From Lachnospiraceae bacterium (GTDB taxonomy: Bacteria; Bacillota; Clostridia; Lachnospirales; Lachnospiraceae): a stretch of 43,545 bases of DNA. Location of the stretch: positions 1 through 43,545 of the forward strand of contig JAILMB010000082.1 of NCBI GenBank assembly GCA_024692825.1, read 5' to 3'. Position numbers and translations under genes: made by a program. Position 1 is the stretch's first letter, and every line of letters begins with the position of its first letter. Shown in pieces: positions 33,969-42,210 of the stretch. Below the pieces are notes generated by a model. It was not told where the DNA came from. It did no database searches and saw nothing but the letters and a program-made list of their open reading frames with translations.

Positions 33969-35408
33969 TTAGTATGCCTTGCCCCAGTAAACAAGTTTAT
34001 GTGCAGGCTTTCCACAGCAGACACATACATCAGAAATTGCTTCCTGTTCAAATGGCATACAACGGCTTGTAGCGGTAGTGTCCTCTTTAATCTTAAGCTC
34101 GCAGGCTTCATCTCCACACCACATACCGCGAACAAATCCAGGCTTATTCTCTACAGCATCCTTGAATTCTTCATAGTTATGTGCGTCAGAAATATGTGCT
34201 TCCAAATGTGCTTTTGCACGAGCAAACATATCGTTATGAATCTGCTCTAATAATCTGGCAACTTCTTCTGCAACATTTGCAATTTCCACTACCATCTTTT
34301 CCCTTGTGTCACGACGTACAAGTACGCACTTTCCTTCTGCTAAATCTCTAGGTCCGATTTCAACTCGAACAGGTACTCCTCGCATCTCTGCCTCTGAATA
34401 CTTCCATCCTGGAGATTTATCTCTGTCATCTAACTGAACACGAAGGCCTGCTGCCTTTAATGTATTCTTAATATTTTCTGCACCTTCCAGGATGCCTTCT
34501 TTTTTCTGCTGAATAGGAATAACAATTGTCTGAACCGGCGCTACTTTTGGAGGAAGCACAAGTCCGGAATCATCACCATGTACCATAATAATCGCACCGA
34601 TTAATCTGGTAGATACACCCCAGGATGTCTGATGAACATACTGTAACTTATTATCCTTATCTGTATACTGAATTCCGAATGCCTTTGCAAATCCATCTCC
34701 AAAATTATGAGATGTACCGGACTGCAACGCTTTTCCATCGTGCATTAATGCTTCGATTGTATAAGTAGCTTCTGCACCGGCGAATTTTTCTTTTTCAGTC
34801 TTCTGTCCCTTTACTACAGGGATTGCCAATACCTGCTCACAGAAATCAGAATAAACATTCAACATACGAATAGTTTCTTCCTGTGCTTCTTCTGCAGTCG
34901 CATGAGCTGTATGACCTTCCTGCCATAAGAACTCAGAAGAACGAAGGAATGGACGGGTAGTCTTTTCCCAACGAACAACGGAACACCACTGATTATAAAT
35001 CTTTGGTAAATCTCTATGAGAATGAACAATGTTCTTATATAAATCACAGAATAAAGTTTCTGAAGTATGACGGATACAAAGTCTTTCCTTAAGTTCGTTT
35101 AATCCACCATGAGTAACCCATGCAACTTCCGGGGCAAATCCTTCCACGTGATCCTTTTCCTTCTGCAATAATGACTCGGGGATTAGCATTGGCATATAAA
35201 CATTTTCTACGTCATTATCTTTAAATCTCGAATCTAACTCTTTTTGAATGTTTTCCCATAAAGCGTAACCATTGGGTTTTAAAATCATAAATCCCTTAAT
35301 GGTGGAATATTCCATTAATTCTGCTTTTTTTACAACATCCGTATACCACTGGGTAAAATCAGCTTCCATAGAAGTAATTTCTTCTACCAGTTTTTTCTCA
35401 TTTGCCAT
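33969..35408 (-). CDS. proS: Prolyl-tRNA synthetase, archaeal/eukaryotic type
   Basis: A 479-residue class II synthetase that charges tRNA-Pro. It lacks the YbaK-like editing insertion of bacterial-type enzymes and has the archaeal/eukaryotic C-terminal extension with clustered cysteines (CGDEACELK and CVCCGK) that fold a zinc-binding domain ending in Tyr (VYWGKAY). Class II motif 2 ([30 protein letters not shown]) is clear. This type is found in a subset of Firmicutes. It has a near-consensus promoter whose -35 box overlaps the rluA stop codon, and a strong terminator. Confidence 0.95.
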   Translation of the reverse strand: MANEKKLVEEITSMEADFTQWYTDVVKKAELMEYSTIKGFMILKPNGYALWENIQKELDSRFKDNDVENVYMPMLIPESLLQKEKDHVEGFAPEVAWVTHGGLNELKERLCIRHTSETLFCDLYKNIVHSHRDLPKIYNQWCSVVRWEKTTRPFLRSSEFLWQEGHTAHATAEEAQEETIRMLNVYSDFCEQVLAIPVVKGQKTEKEKFAGAEATYTIEALMHDGKALQSGTSHNFGDGFAKAFGIQYTDKDNKLQYVHQTSWGVSTRLIGAIIMVHGDDSGLVLPPKVAPVQTIVIPIQQKKEGILEGAENIKNTLKAAGLRVQLDDRDKSPGWKYSEAEMRGVPVRVEIGPRDLAEGKCVLVRRDTREKMVVEIANVAEEVARLLEQIHNDMFARAKAHLEAHISDAHNYEEFKDAVENKPGFVRGMWCGDEACELKIKEDTTATSRCMPFEQEAISDVCVCCGKPAHKLVYWGKAY

Positions 35409-35444
35409 GCTAAAAATCTCCTAACTATCAATTTAATCCATATT

Positions 35445-35473
35445 ATTTTAGTGAAGGAACCCCACTCTGTCAA
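35445..35473 (-). promoter_or_regulatory. Promoter of proS
   Basis: Minus-strand TTGACA (35468-35473), a 17-base spacer and TAAAAT (35445-35450). The TGA stop codon of the upstream pseudouridine synthase gene lies inside the TTGACA box. Confidence 0.78.
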
Positions 35474-36129
35474 GGCAACAAATCTTCAAAATCTGCGCCC
35501 TTTGGATTAATTGTAAACTCCATAGGCATTCCTGTTTTTGGATGAAGGAAACGGGTTTGGTATGCGCAAAGGCAAAGAGGACGATTCGTTCCTACTCCGC
35601 CATACTTTACGTCTCCATAAATAGGAGCTGTACGACTTGCCAATTGGGCACGAATCTGATGGAATCTTCCCGTCTCCAATGTAATGTCTAAAAGACGCAT
35701 ATCATCCACCTCATTAACTACGCGGTAAGACAAAGTCGCCTTCTTTCCTCTTGGGTCATCCTTTGTCACAATCATTGCCCGGCCCTTTCTGCCATCCTTT
35801 ACGATATAATCCTGCAATGTACCTTCATGTGGCATATTCCCTCTTGTAATGATCGCATAGTATTTTTTTGTGATTTTATGTTCTCGAAGTTGTTTCGTAA
35901 GATTCTCGGTTGCTTCCTTTGTCTTCCCAAAACAAAGCACCCCTTCCACCGGTTGATCCAATCTCTGAATCACACCAATATAGGTATCTTCACCTTTGTC
36001 TTTGCGATAGTTTTTCAGAATGCTCACCATATCCGGTTCTGTAGATTTGGAATTCTGCGTGGCAATTCCAGCAGGCTTGTAGCAAACCAAAATCTCATCA
36101 TCTTCCTGTAGAACTTCCCATTCTTCCAT
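35470..36129 (-). CDS. RluA-family pseudouridine synthase
   Basis: A 219-residue single-domain enzyme that isomerises uridine in rRNA or tRNA. The catalytic Asp lies in IQRLDQPVEGVLCFGKT, a variant of the family HRLDxxTSG motif in which His is replaced by Gln and the Thr-Ser by Val-Glu. Other family segments are present: YYAIITRG, LETGRFHQIRAQLAS and GDVKYGG. There is no N-terminal S4 domain, as in the RluA/TruC-like branch. It is the third gene of the kinase-regulator operon (18-base gap). The target RNA is unknown. Confidence 0.86.
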   Translation of the reverse strand: MEEWEVLQEDDEILVCYKPAGIATQNSKSTEPDMVSILKNYRKDKGEDTYIGVIQRLDQPVEGVLCFGKTKEATENLTKQLREHKITKKYYAIITRGNMPHEGTLQDYIVKDGRKGRAMIVTKDDPRGKKATLSYRVVNEVDDMRLLDITLETGRFHQIRAQLASRTAPIYGDVKYGGVGTNRPLCLCAYQTRFLHPKTGMPMEFTINPKGADFEDLLP

Positions 36130-36147
36130 AACCAGTCCCCCTTATTA

Positions 36148-36837
36148 CTATACTTTAAATCTATATCCCATCCCCCACACGGTCTCGACGTATTGGGGCT
36201 TTGCAGGATCCACCTCAATTTTTTCACGAAGTTTTTTTACATGAACAGTGACTGTTGCAATATCGCCTATTGCATCCATATTCCAAAGTTCTCTAAAAAT
36301 ATCCTCCTTCGAGTACACCTGGTTCGGATGCTTCATAAAAAACTCTAACAAATCATACTCTCTTGCTGTCAGGCTTTTGGTTTCTCCATTTACCCATACT
36401 TCCTTTGAGGTCGTATCAATCTTCAATCCGCGAATCTTAATGATACTATTATCCGGCATTAAAGATTCCACAATTCTGTCATATCTGGATAAATGTGCCT
36501 TTACTCTCGCCACCAATTCTCCCGGAGAAAAAGGCTTTGTAATATAATCATCTGCCCCTAAACCCAAGCCTCGAATTTTATCAATATCTTCTTTTCGTGC
36601 CGATACCATCAAAATTGGCGCATTTTTTTCTTTTCGAATTTCCTGGCAAATCTCAAACCCATCTATTCCCGGAAGCATTACGTCTAGGATGAATAAATCA
36701 TAGTCATTTGAAAGTGCTTTTTCCAATCCGCTTTCGCCATCTTTTTCCAAATCAACATCAAAGCCACTCAGTTCTAAGTAGTCCTTTTCAAGTTCTGCTA
36801 TTGCTTCCTCATCCTCAATTATCAATATCTTGTTCAT
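36148..36837 (-). CDS. OmpR/PhoB-family response regulator
   Basis: A 229-residue regulator with an N-terminal receiver (acidic pair EDE at 8-10, phosphoacceptor Asp52 in LFILDVMLPG, conserved Lys in YITKPFSPGEL) and a C-terminal winged helix (SLTAREYDLLEFFMKHPNQVYS to VHVKKLREKI, ending WGMGYRF). It is encoded after its kinase and overlaps it by 23 bases; its ribosome binding site GGAGATAATAG lies inside the kinase gene. Target genes are unknown. Confidence 0.95.
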   Translation of the reverse strand: MNKILIIEDEEAIAELEKDYLELSGFDVDLEKDGESGLEKALSNDYDLFILDVMLPGIDGFEICQEIRKEKNAPILMVSARKEDIDKIRGLGLGADDYITKPFSPGELVARVKAHLSRYDRIVESLMPDNSIIKIRGLKIDTTSKEVWVNGETKSLTAREYDLLEFFMKHPNQVYSKEDIFRELWNMDAIGDIATVTVHVKKLREKIEVDPAKPQYVETVWGMGYRFKV

Positions 36838-37906
36838 CTATTATCTCCTGATATTTTCGAAGTACAAAGTACATTACTGTACCTTCGCCTTCTTTACTTG
36901 TCGCCCAGATTTTTCCACCGTGATCTTCCACAATTTTTTGAACAATGGATAAGCCAATGCCGCTTCCTCGAATGGAAGAATTTCGGGATGCATCACCTCG
37001 ATACATACGATCAAAAATATAAGGCAAGTCTTTTACGGCGATTCCCCGGCCGTCATCTTCAATCTCAACCTGCACAAAATCGCCTACATCCAAAATACGA
37101 AGTTGTATCAGCCCGTTTTTCTTTCCCATGTACTTTACAGAATTTCCAACAATATTGTGAATCACACGCTTTAATTGTTCCGGGTCCGCAATAATCTCTG
37201 TATCTTCATCTACCTGATTGTAATAATTCAACCGGATATTCTGATTCTCCAAATCCATCCCCAGCTCTTCCACGCAGTCCATAAAGTATTGGGACACATT
37301 AATCTTTTCATAATTATATGGAATACGATTGGTATCAATTTTAGAATAGATGGTCAATTCATTTAGAAGGGTATTCATTTCTCCCGCTTTATTGTATATG
37401 GTCTTAATATAAGACCGCTGCTTTTCCGGTGTAGATGCCACCCCATCTAAGAGACCTTCCGCATATCCTTGAATTGCCGTCAGTGGAGTTTTTAAATCGT
37501 GGGCAATATTGGATATTAACTGTTTTTCATTATTTTCATTTTCCAGTTTTTCAACTGCATTTTCCTTTAGACGTTTTCTCGTAGCCTCTAAAGCCTTTGC
37601 CACCTCGGAAAACTCATCCTTGCCTCTTGTATCAATATTGAAGTCGAGGTTTCCCTCCTTAATATTCTCCGCAGCTTCTTTTAAATGATTGATCTTTTGC
37701 ACAAAACTTCCGTAGATCCACATAATCAATATAACTGCTGTAAAAAACAGGATTATCATCACAGACATGCCAAGATCCATGGTTAGGAATTTTAAAATAT
37801 CCTCCCCCTGGAAATGAACCGCTATCATTGCTACTGCAGTGAACAGTAAAATAGGTACAAATAATATGATACAAAATGAAATTATCAATCGATCTCGTAG
37901 CTTCAT
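36815..37906 (-). CDS. Membrane sensor histidine kinase
   Basis: A 363-residue kinase with two membrane helices (about 8-30 and 46-68) separated by only about 15 residues, so there is almost no extracytoplasmic sensor domain. A HAMP domain follows (about 68-120), then the HisKA box SNIAHDLKTPLTAIQGYAEG with the phosphoacceptor His, and a HATPase domain with N box (IHNIVGNSVKYM), G1 (EDDGRGI) and G2 (GSGIGLSIVQKIV). The small loop suggests that it senses the membrane itself or a membrane partner, as in intramembrane-sensing kinases for envelope stress. It is the first gene of a kinase-regulator-rluA operon. Confidence 0.94.
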   Translation of the reverse strand: MKLRDRLIISFCIILFVPILLFTAVAMIAVHFQGEDILKFLTMDLGMSVMIILFFTAVILIMWIYGSFVQKINHLKEAAENIKEGNLDFNIDTRGKDEFSEVAKALEATRKRLKENAVEKLENENNEKQLISNIAHDLKTPLTAIQGYAEGLLDGVASTPEKQRSYIKTIYNKAGEMNTLLNELTIYSKIDTNRIPYNYEKINVSQYFMDCVEELGMDLENQNIRLNYYNQVDEDTEIIADPEQLKRVIHNIVGNSVKYMGKKNGLIQLRILDVGDFVQVEIEDDGRGIAVKDLPYIFDRMYRGDASRNSSIRGSGIGLSIVQKIVEDHGGKIWATSKEGEGTVMYFVLRKYQEIIDEQDIDN

Positions 37907-37925
37907 ATTTCATCCTTTACTCTAT

Positions 37926-37965
37926 AATAAAAGGTCGTAGAGAATCTTCCCTACGACCTTTATTA
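37926..37965 (-). terminator. Terminator after metK
   Basis: Arms 37930-37940 and 37951-37961 (11 base pairs) are followed by CCTTTTATTATAG in the minus direction. The hairpin lies only about 20 bases before the kinase start codon. Confidence 0.75.
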
Positions 37966-37984
37966 TATCATTTATAGGTATCTC

Positions 37985-39166
37985 TTACAGATACTTTTTT
38001 AAATCCTCTACCTTGTTAAGAGCTTCCCAAGGAAGATTCAAATCATTTCTTCCAAAATGTCCATAAGCTGCTGTCTGCTTGTAGATTGGGCGACGTAAAT
38101 CTAACATCTTAATGATTCCTGCTGGACGAAGATCGAAGTTCTCACGAACGATTTCTACCAGCTTTTCGCTATCTAACTTTCCGGTTCCAAAGGTATCTAC
38201 ATTAATAGAAGTAGGCTGTGCTACACCAATAGCGTAAGATAACTGAATTTCACACTTTTCAGCTAAACCAGCTGCTACTAGGTTCTTAGCAACATAACGA
38301 GCTGCATAAGCTGCAGAACGGTCAACTTTTGTACAGTCCTTTCCAGAGAAAGCACCGCCGCCGTGGCGAGCCATTCCACCGTAAGTATCTACAATAATCT
38401 TACGTCCGGTAAGACCAGCATCTCCGTGAGGTCCACCGATTACAAAACGTCCAGTAGGATTGATGTAGAAACGTGTCTTATCATCAATAAGTTCCTTAGG
38501 AAGTACTTCATCGAAAACATATTTTTTAATATCTTCATGAATCTGCTCCTGAGTAACATCCTCATCATGCTGAGTAGAAAGGACAACTGCCTCTAATCTC
38601 TTAGGCTTTTCGTTTTCATCGTATTCTACAGAAACCTGAGTTTTACCATCAGGACGAAGATACTTTAATGTTCCATTCTTACGAACTTCTGTTAATTTTA
38701 ATGAAAGTTTATGTGCCAAATCAATTGGATAAGGCATGTAAGAATCTGTTTCGTTTGTTGCATAACCAAACATCATACCCTGATCTCCAGCACCTGTATC
38801 AAGATCGTCTGTTAAAGAACCTTCTTTTGCTTCTAATGCCTTATCAACACCCATAGCAATATCTGCAGACTGTTGATCAAGTGCAACCATAACTGCACAT
38901 GTATTTCCATCAAATCCTGTCTTTGCATCGTTGTATCCAATTTCATTAACAGTGTTACGAACGATAGATGGAATATCTAAGTTTGCCTTTGTTGTTAATT
39001 CTCCTGTTACAAGAACAAATCCTGTACAAGTTGCTGTCTCACAAGCAACACGGCTCATAGGATCCTGTTCCATACATGCATCTAAAATCGCATCTGATAC
39101 GGCATCACAGACTTTGTCAGGATGTCCTTCTGTAACTGATTCAGATGTAAATAATAATTTTTCCAT
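37985..39166 (-). CDS. metK: S-adenosylmethionine synthetase
   Basis: A 393-residue enzyme that makes SAM from methionine and ATP. It has [15 protein letters not shown] at the N-terminus, the [15 protein letters not shown]-binding motif and the [19 protein letters not shown] phosphate-binding loop. The ATG at 39166 follows GGAAAGGAAC; the longer open frame runs into the riboswitch terminator. It is controlled by a SAM-I riboswitch with an intrinsic terminator about 40 bases upstream, so high SAM shuts the gene off. Confidence 0.98.
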   Translation of the reverse strand: MEKLLFTSESVTEGHPDKVCDAVSDAILDACMEQDPMSRVACETATCTGFVLVTGELTTKANLDIPSIVRNTVNEIGYNDAKTGFDGNTCAVMVALDQQSADIAMGVDKALEAKEGSLTDDLDTGAGDQGMMFGYATNETDSYMPYPIDLAHKLSLKLTEVRKNGTLKYLRPDGKTQVSVEYDENEKPKRLEAVVLSTQHDEDVTQEQIHEDIKKYVFDEVLPKELIDDKTRFYINPTGRFVIGGPHGDAGLTGRKIIVDTYGGMARHGGGAFSGKDCTKVDRSAAYAARYVAKNLVAAGLAEKCEIQLSYAIGVAQPTSINVDTFGTGKLDSEKLVEIVRENFDLRPAGIIKMLDLRRPIYKQTAAYGHFGRNDLNLPWEALNKVEDLKKYL

Positions 39167-39203
39167 AATGTTCCTTTCCGGCTCATGGCCATTTCGAAAT
39201 ATA

Positions 39204-39351
39204 AATAAAAAAATCCGCTTCAAAGCGGATTCAAGTCTAAGACCTCAAATCCCCTTATTGTTCGATTACTCGCTCAGGTAGGCACCTTCCACTTCTATGG
39301 GGTTGCCGTGGTTTCATCGGTCCTATGTACCTCCACCACTCTGAATAAGAG
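39204..39351 (-). promoter_or_regulatory. SAM-I (S-box) riboswitch with terminator controlling metK
   Basis: The minus-strand RNA shows the S-box core: P1 5' strand CTCTTATTCAGAG (39339-39351), then GGTGGAGG, ACCGATGAAACC, CGGCAACC, AAGGTGCC, and the P1 3' strand CAATAAG (39254-39260). A GC-rich terminator hairpin follows (39212-39220 with 39223-39231) with seven T residues (39207-39213). Bases between them can pair as an antiterminator. The mechanism is transcription termination on SAM binding. Confidence 0.97.
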
Positions 39352-39395
39352 AACTGCTATATGGAATTTTCATTCTCAGACAAATGTCATAAGGT

Positions 39396-39424
39396 AATTT
39401 ACACCCCAAATTCCACTCTGTCAA
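39396..39424 (-). promoter_or_regulatory. Promoter of the metK riboswitch transcript
   Basis: Minus-strand TTGACA (39419-39424), a 17-base spacer and TAAATT (39396-39401), about 45 bases upstream of the aptamer. Confidence 0.72.
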
Positions 39425-39475
39425 TCTTTGAATCTTAACCTTTATACATTTTTTGCGAATTGTCTACAAAAATCG

Positions 39476-39505
39476 TTGCAAATGTCCTATTTCACCCATT
39501 ATAAT
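39476..39505 (+). promoter_or_regulatory. Promoter of the HD-GYP gene
   Basis: Plus-strand TTGCAA (39476-39481), an 18-base spacer and a perfect TATAAT (39500-39505), about 45 bases upstream of the start. Confidence 0.65.
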
Positions 39506-39550
39506 ATGTAGTAGCGTGTTTACGCAGTATTTGTGTGTTGAGGGATGAAA

Positions 39551-40762
39551 ATGATTACATTAGAAATAAAAGATTTACAGCCCGGATATATTGCTGCTCG
39601 TGATATTATCTCGAAAAAAGGGCAGATTATTGCATCTTCCGGTACAGAATTATCGCCGCAATTGATTGCTCGATTGTCTTTTTACAAAATCGAAACGGTT
39701 ACCATCGAAGATCCTGTCTCAGAAGAGGACTTATTGGACGGAAAAGACCTTCTTGATGCTTTAAATGAGCTCGTCCCTGATGAGGTTGAAGAAGTAAAAG
39801 AAGAGCCTAAAGCCAAGGAGCCAATAAAAGAAAAGCCAACTGCTCCACCGGTTCGAGAAAAAGAAGTTATTAACGATACGATTTCTTATTCCAATCGTTT
39901 AAAAGCAGCTCCAGAATATCAGGAATTTCAGATTGACTATTCAAAAGCACTAGTTGCTCTAGAAAATACCTTCATTGATATTATTGAACATAATGGCGAG
40001 CACTACAATCGTTCTTCCTTATTAAAAGCGATTGAACCTATGTACTTATCAAAAACATCACTGGATATACTAACTTATATTCACAACATGCAGGGAAATG
40101 ACGATAGTGTCTATGCCCATTCAATTAATGTTGCACTTGTTTGTCGTGCCATTGGTAAATGGTTGAAAATGAATCGTGACGACCTGGACGATTTGACTTT
40201 AGCCGGTCTATTACATGATATCGGCAAATTAAATGTTCCTACTGAAGTATTGGGAAAAACAGGGAAGTTAACAGACGAAGAGTTTGCTCTTATTAAAAAG
40301 CATCCACTAGACGGGCGTAAGATGTTAAAACAATGTCCAGCCATTGACTCAAGATTTTTAAACGCTGCTTTGCAGCACCATGAGCGAAGCGACGGTTCTG
40401 GCTATCCAAGAGGTCTTACGGATGACGAGATTGACGATTTTGCTGCTATCGTTGCCATTGCTGATGTCTATGACGCAATGACAGCAACTCGATCCTATCG
40501 TTCCGCACTATCACCTTTTGAAGTCATTCAGGCTTTCGAAAATGATGGTTTGTCTAAATATCGTACACAATATATTTTAACCTTCTTAGAGCGTATGGCC
40601 TTTGCATATCAAAACAGTTTAGTTATGCTTTCTGACGGTCGACGAGGAAGAGTAGTATATTTAAACAAAAACAAATTATCACGTCCGATTCTCGAGTTGG
40701 CAGATAAAAGCATGTTAGATTTATCCCGTGAATCCGGAATTAATATTATTTCTATTTTGTAG
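39551..40762 (+). CDS. HD-GYP domain protein, probable c-di-GMP phosphodiesterase
   Basis: A 403-residue soluble protein. The N-terminal part (about 1-55) resembles the small beta-rich domain found before many HD-GYP domains (LQPGYIAARDIISKKGQIIASSGTEL). A charged Glu/Lys/Pro linker follows (about 75-110). The HD-GYP core has LLHDIGKLNVP, then KKHPLDGRKML, HHERSDGSGYPRGL and ADVYDAMTATRSYR, with all metal ligands visible. A C-terminal tail of about 70 residues follows. There is an ATG six bases upstream (39545), but GAGGG is better spaced for the one at 39551. It probably hydrolyses c-di-GMP, the ligand of the PilZ protein also in this window. It is monocistronic. Confidence 0.88.
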   Translation: MITLEIKDLQPGYIAARDIISKKGQIIASSGTELSPQLIARLSFYKIETVTIEDPVSEEDLLDGKDLLDALNELVPDEVEEVKEEPKAKEPIKEKPTAPPVREKEVINDTISYSNRLKAAPEYQEFQIDYSKALVALENTFIDIIEHNGEHYNRSSLLKAIEPMYLSKTSLDILTYIHNMQGNDDSVYAHSINVALVCRAIGKWLKMNRDDLDDLTLAGLLHDIGKLNVPTEVLGKTGKLTDEEFALIKKHPLDGRKMLKQCPAIDSRFLNAALQHHERSDGSGYPRGLTDDEIDDFAAIVAIADVYDAMTATRSYRSALSPFEVIQAFENDGLSKYRTQYILTFLERMAFAYQNSLVMLSDGRRGRVVYLNKNKLSRPILELADKSMLDLSRESGINIISIL

Positions 40763-40768
40763 ATACAA

Positions 40769-40798
40769 AAAAGACGTTTCCAAAAGGAAACGTCTTTT
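40769..40798. terminator. Bidirectional terminator between the HD-GYP gene and murA
   Basis: AAAAGACGTTTCC (40769-40781) and GGAAACGTCTTTT (40786-40798) form a 13-bp perfect stem with a 4-base loop and T-runs on both strands. Confidence 0.93.
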
Positions 40799-40821
40799 CT
40801 TATTGTAAAATCTCTATTAGA

Positions 40822-42120
40822 TTAAGAAACCTGTAAGATAAATTTCTGAACTTCTCTCTCACTGTTTACAAGTTCAATGTTCGCTCCAAGTGCACGAAGC
40901 TTTCCGTCAAAATCCTCATAGCCTCTTAGGATGTAATGAATATCATCCACTACGGTAACACCTTCGTCTGCTGAAAGACCTGCTACTACCAAAGCAGCAC
41001 CGGCTCTTAAATCTGGCGCAGATACCCTTGCTCCCGTGTACTTGTCTACACCGGTAATAATTGCAATATTACTTTCTACCTGGATATGTCCACCCATTCT
41101 AGACAATTCATCTACGTATTTAAAACGGTTTTCAAAGATAGACTCTGTTACAGTAGATGTTCCATGTGCCAAGCCTAAAACCACCGTCATCTGTGGCTGC
41201 ATATCTGTTGGGAAGCCCGGATAAGGCAATGTAGTTACTGCGGTATGCTGTAATTCTACATTTGTAGCAATCACTCGTACCGAATCGTCATATTCTTCAA
41301 TGATGCATCCGGCGTCAATAAGCTTTGCTGATGTTGCTTCTAAATGCTTTGGAATCACATTCTTAATAAGAATATTTCCGTGTGTTGCTGCAGCAGCACA
41401 CATAAATGTACCAGCCTCAATCTGATCTGGAATAACAGAATACTCAGTACCATGAAGCTTTTCTACTCCAACGACACGAATTACATCTGTACCGGCACCT
41501 CTGATATTTGCGCCCATGCTGTTTAAAAAGTTTGCCACATCTACAACATGAGGTTCTTTTGCCGCATTCTCAATAATGGTCTTTCCTTCTGCTAAAGCAG
41601 CTGCCATCATAATGTTAATGGTTGCTCCAACAGACACCTTATCCATATAAATATCATTTCCAATAAGGCGCTCTGCCTCAGCAGATACTAGTCCATACTT
41701 TGTATCTACAGTTGCGCCCAGTGCACGAAAGCCTTTCAAATGTAAATCGATTGGTCTCGCGCCAATGGCACATCCACCTGGAAGTGCTACTTCTGCTTTT
41801 TTATACTTACCTAAAAGTGCTCCTAATAAATAATAAGAAGCTCTGATTTTTTTAATATAGTCATAGTCTACAGAAAGGCTTCCAATAGTTGCACCATTCA
41901 CCTTTACTGTATGTTTATCTTTACGTTCTACTTTTGCACCAATATCTTCGATGGCACCAAGCATAACATTTACGTCATTTACATTAGGCAGATTCTCAAT
42001 TACAACATCTTCATCTGTCATAATAGCGGCAGCTATAATAGCAAGGGCGGCATTTTTCGCACCACCTATTTCAACACTGCCTGTTAAAGGTTTTCCGCCT
42101 TTGATTACAAACTGTTCCAT
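40822..42120 (-). CDS. murA: UDP-N-acetylglucosamine 1-carboxyvinyltransferase
   Basis: A 432-residue enzyme for the first committed step of peptidoglycan synthesis: transfer of enolpyruvate from PEP to UDP-GlcNAc. The start MEQFVIKGGKPLTGSVEIGGAKNAAL and the PEP loop PGGCAIGARPIDLHLKGFRALGA are diagnostic. The loop cysteine is present, so fosfomycin sensitivity would be expected from this copy. Firmicutes often have two MurA paralogues and I cannot say which this is. The ribosome binding site is AGAGGTACGGA. Confidence 0.95.
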   Translation of the reverse strand: MEQFVIKGGKPLTGSVEIGGAKNAALAIIAAAIMTDEDVVIENLPNVNDVNVMLGAIEDIGAKVERKDKHTVKVNGATIGSLSVDYDYIKKIRASYYLLGALLGKYKKAEVALPGGCAIGARPIDLHLKGFRALGATVDTKYGLVSAEAERLIGNDIYMDKVSVGATINIMMAAALAEGKTIIENAAKEPHVVDVANFLNSMGANIRGAGTDVIRVVGVEKLHGTEYSVIPDQIEAGTFMCAAAATHGNILIKNVIPKHLEATSAKLIDAGCIIEEYDDSVRVIATNVELQHTAVTTLPYPGFPTDMQPQMTVVLGLAHGTSTVTESIFENRFKYVDELSRMGGHIQVESNIAIITGVDKYTGARVSAPDLRAGAALVVAGLSADEGVTVVDDIHYILRGYEDFDGKLRALGANIELVNSEREVQKFILQVS

Positions 42121-42156
42121 TCCGTACCTCTTTGTACTTTACACATATTCCGTAAG

Positions 42157-42185
42157 ATTATAGCACAAAAAAATCCAGCAGTCCA
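42157..42185 (-). promoter_or_regulatory. Candidate promoter of murA, overlapping the upstream terminator
   Basis: Minus-strand TATAAT (42157-42162), a 17-base spacer and TGGACT (42180-42185). The -35 box lies in the loop and stem of the terminator of the sucrose-phosphorylase-type gene, so the two elements share DNA. Confidence 0.5.
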
Positions 42186-42198
42186 CACTGCCGGATTT
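42165..42198 (-). terminator. Terminator of the sucrose phosphorylase-type gene
   Basis: Arms 42171-42182 and 42187-42198 pair over 12 bases with one G-U wobble and a 4-base loop, followed by GGATTTTTTTGTG. Confidence 0.88.
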
Positions 42199-42210
42199 CT
42201 TCATTTCATT

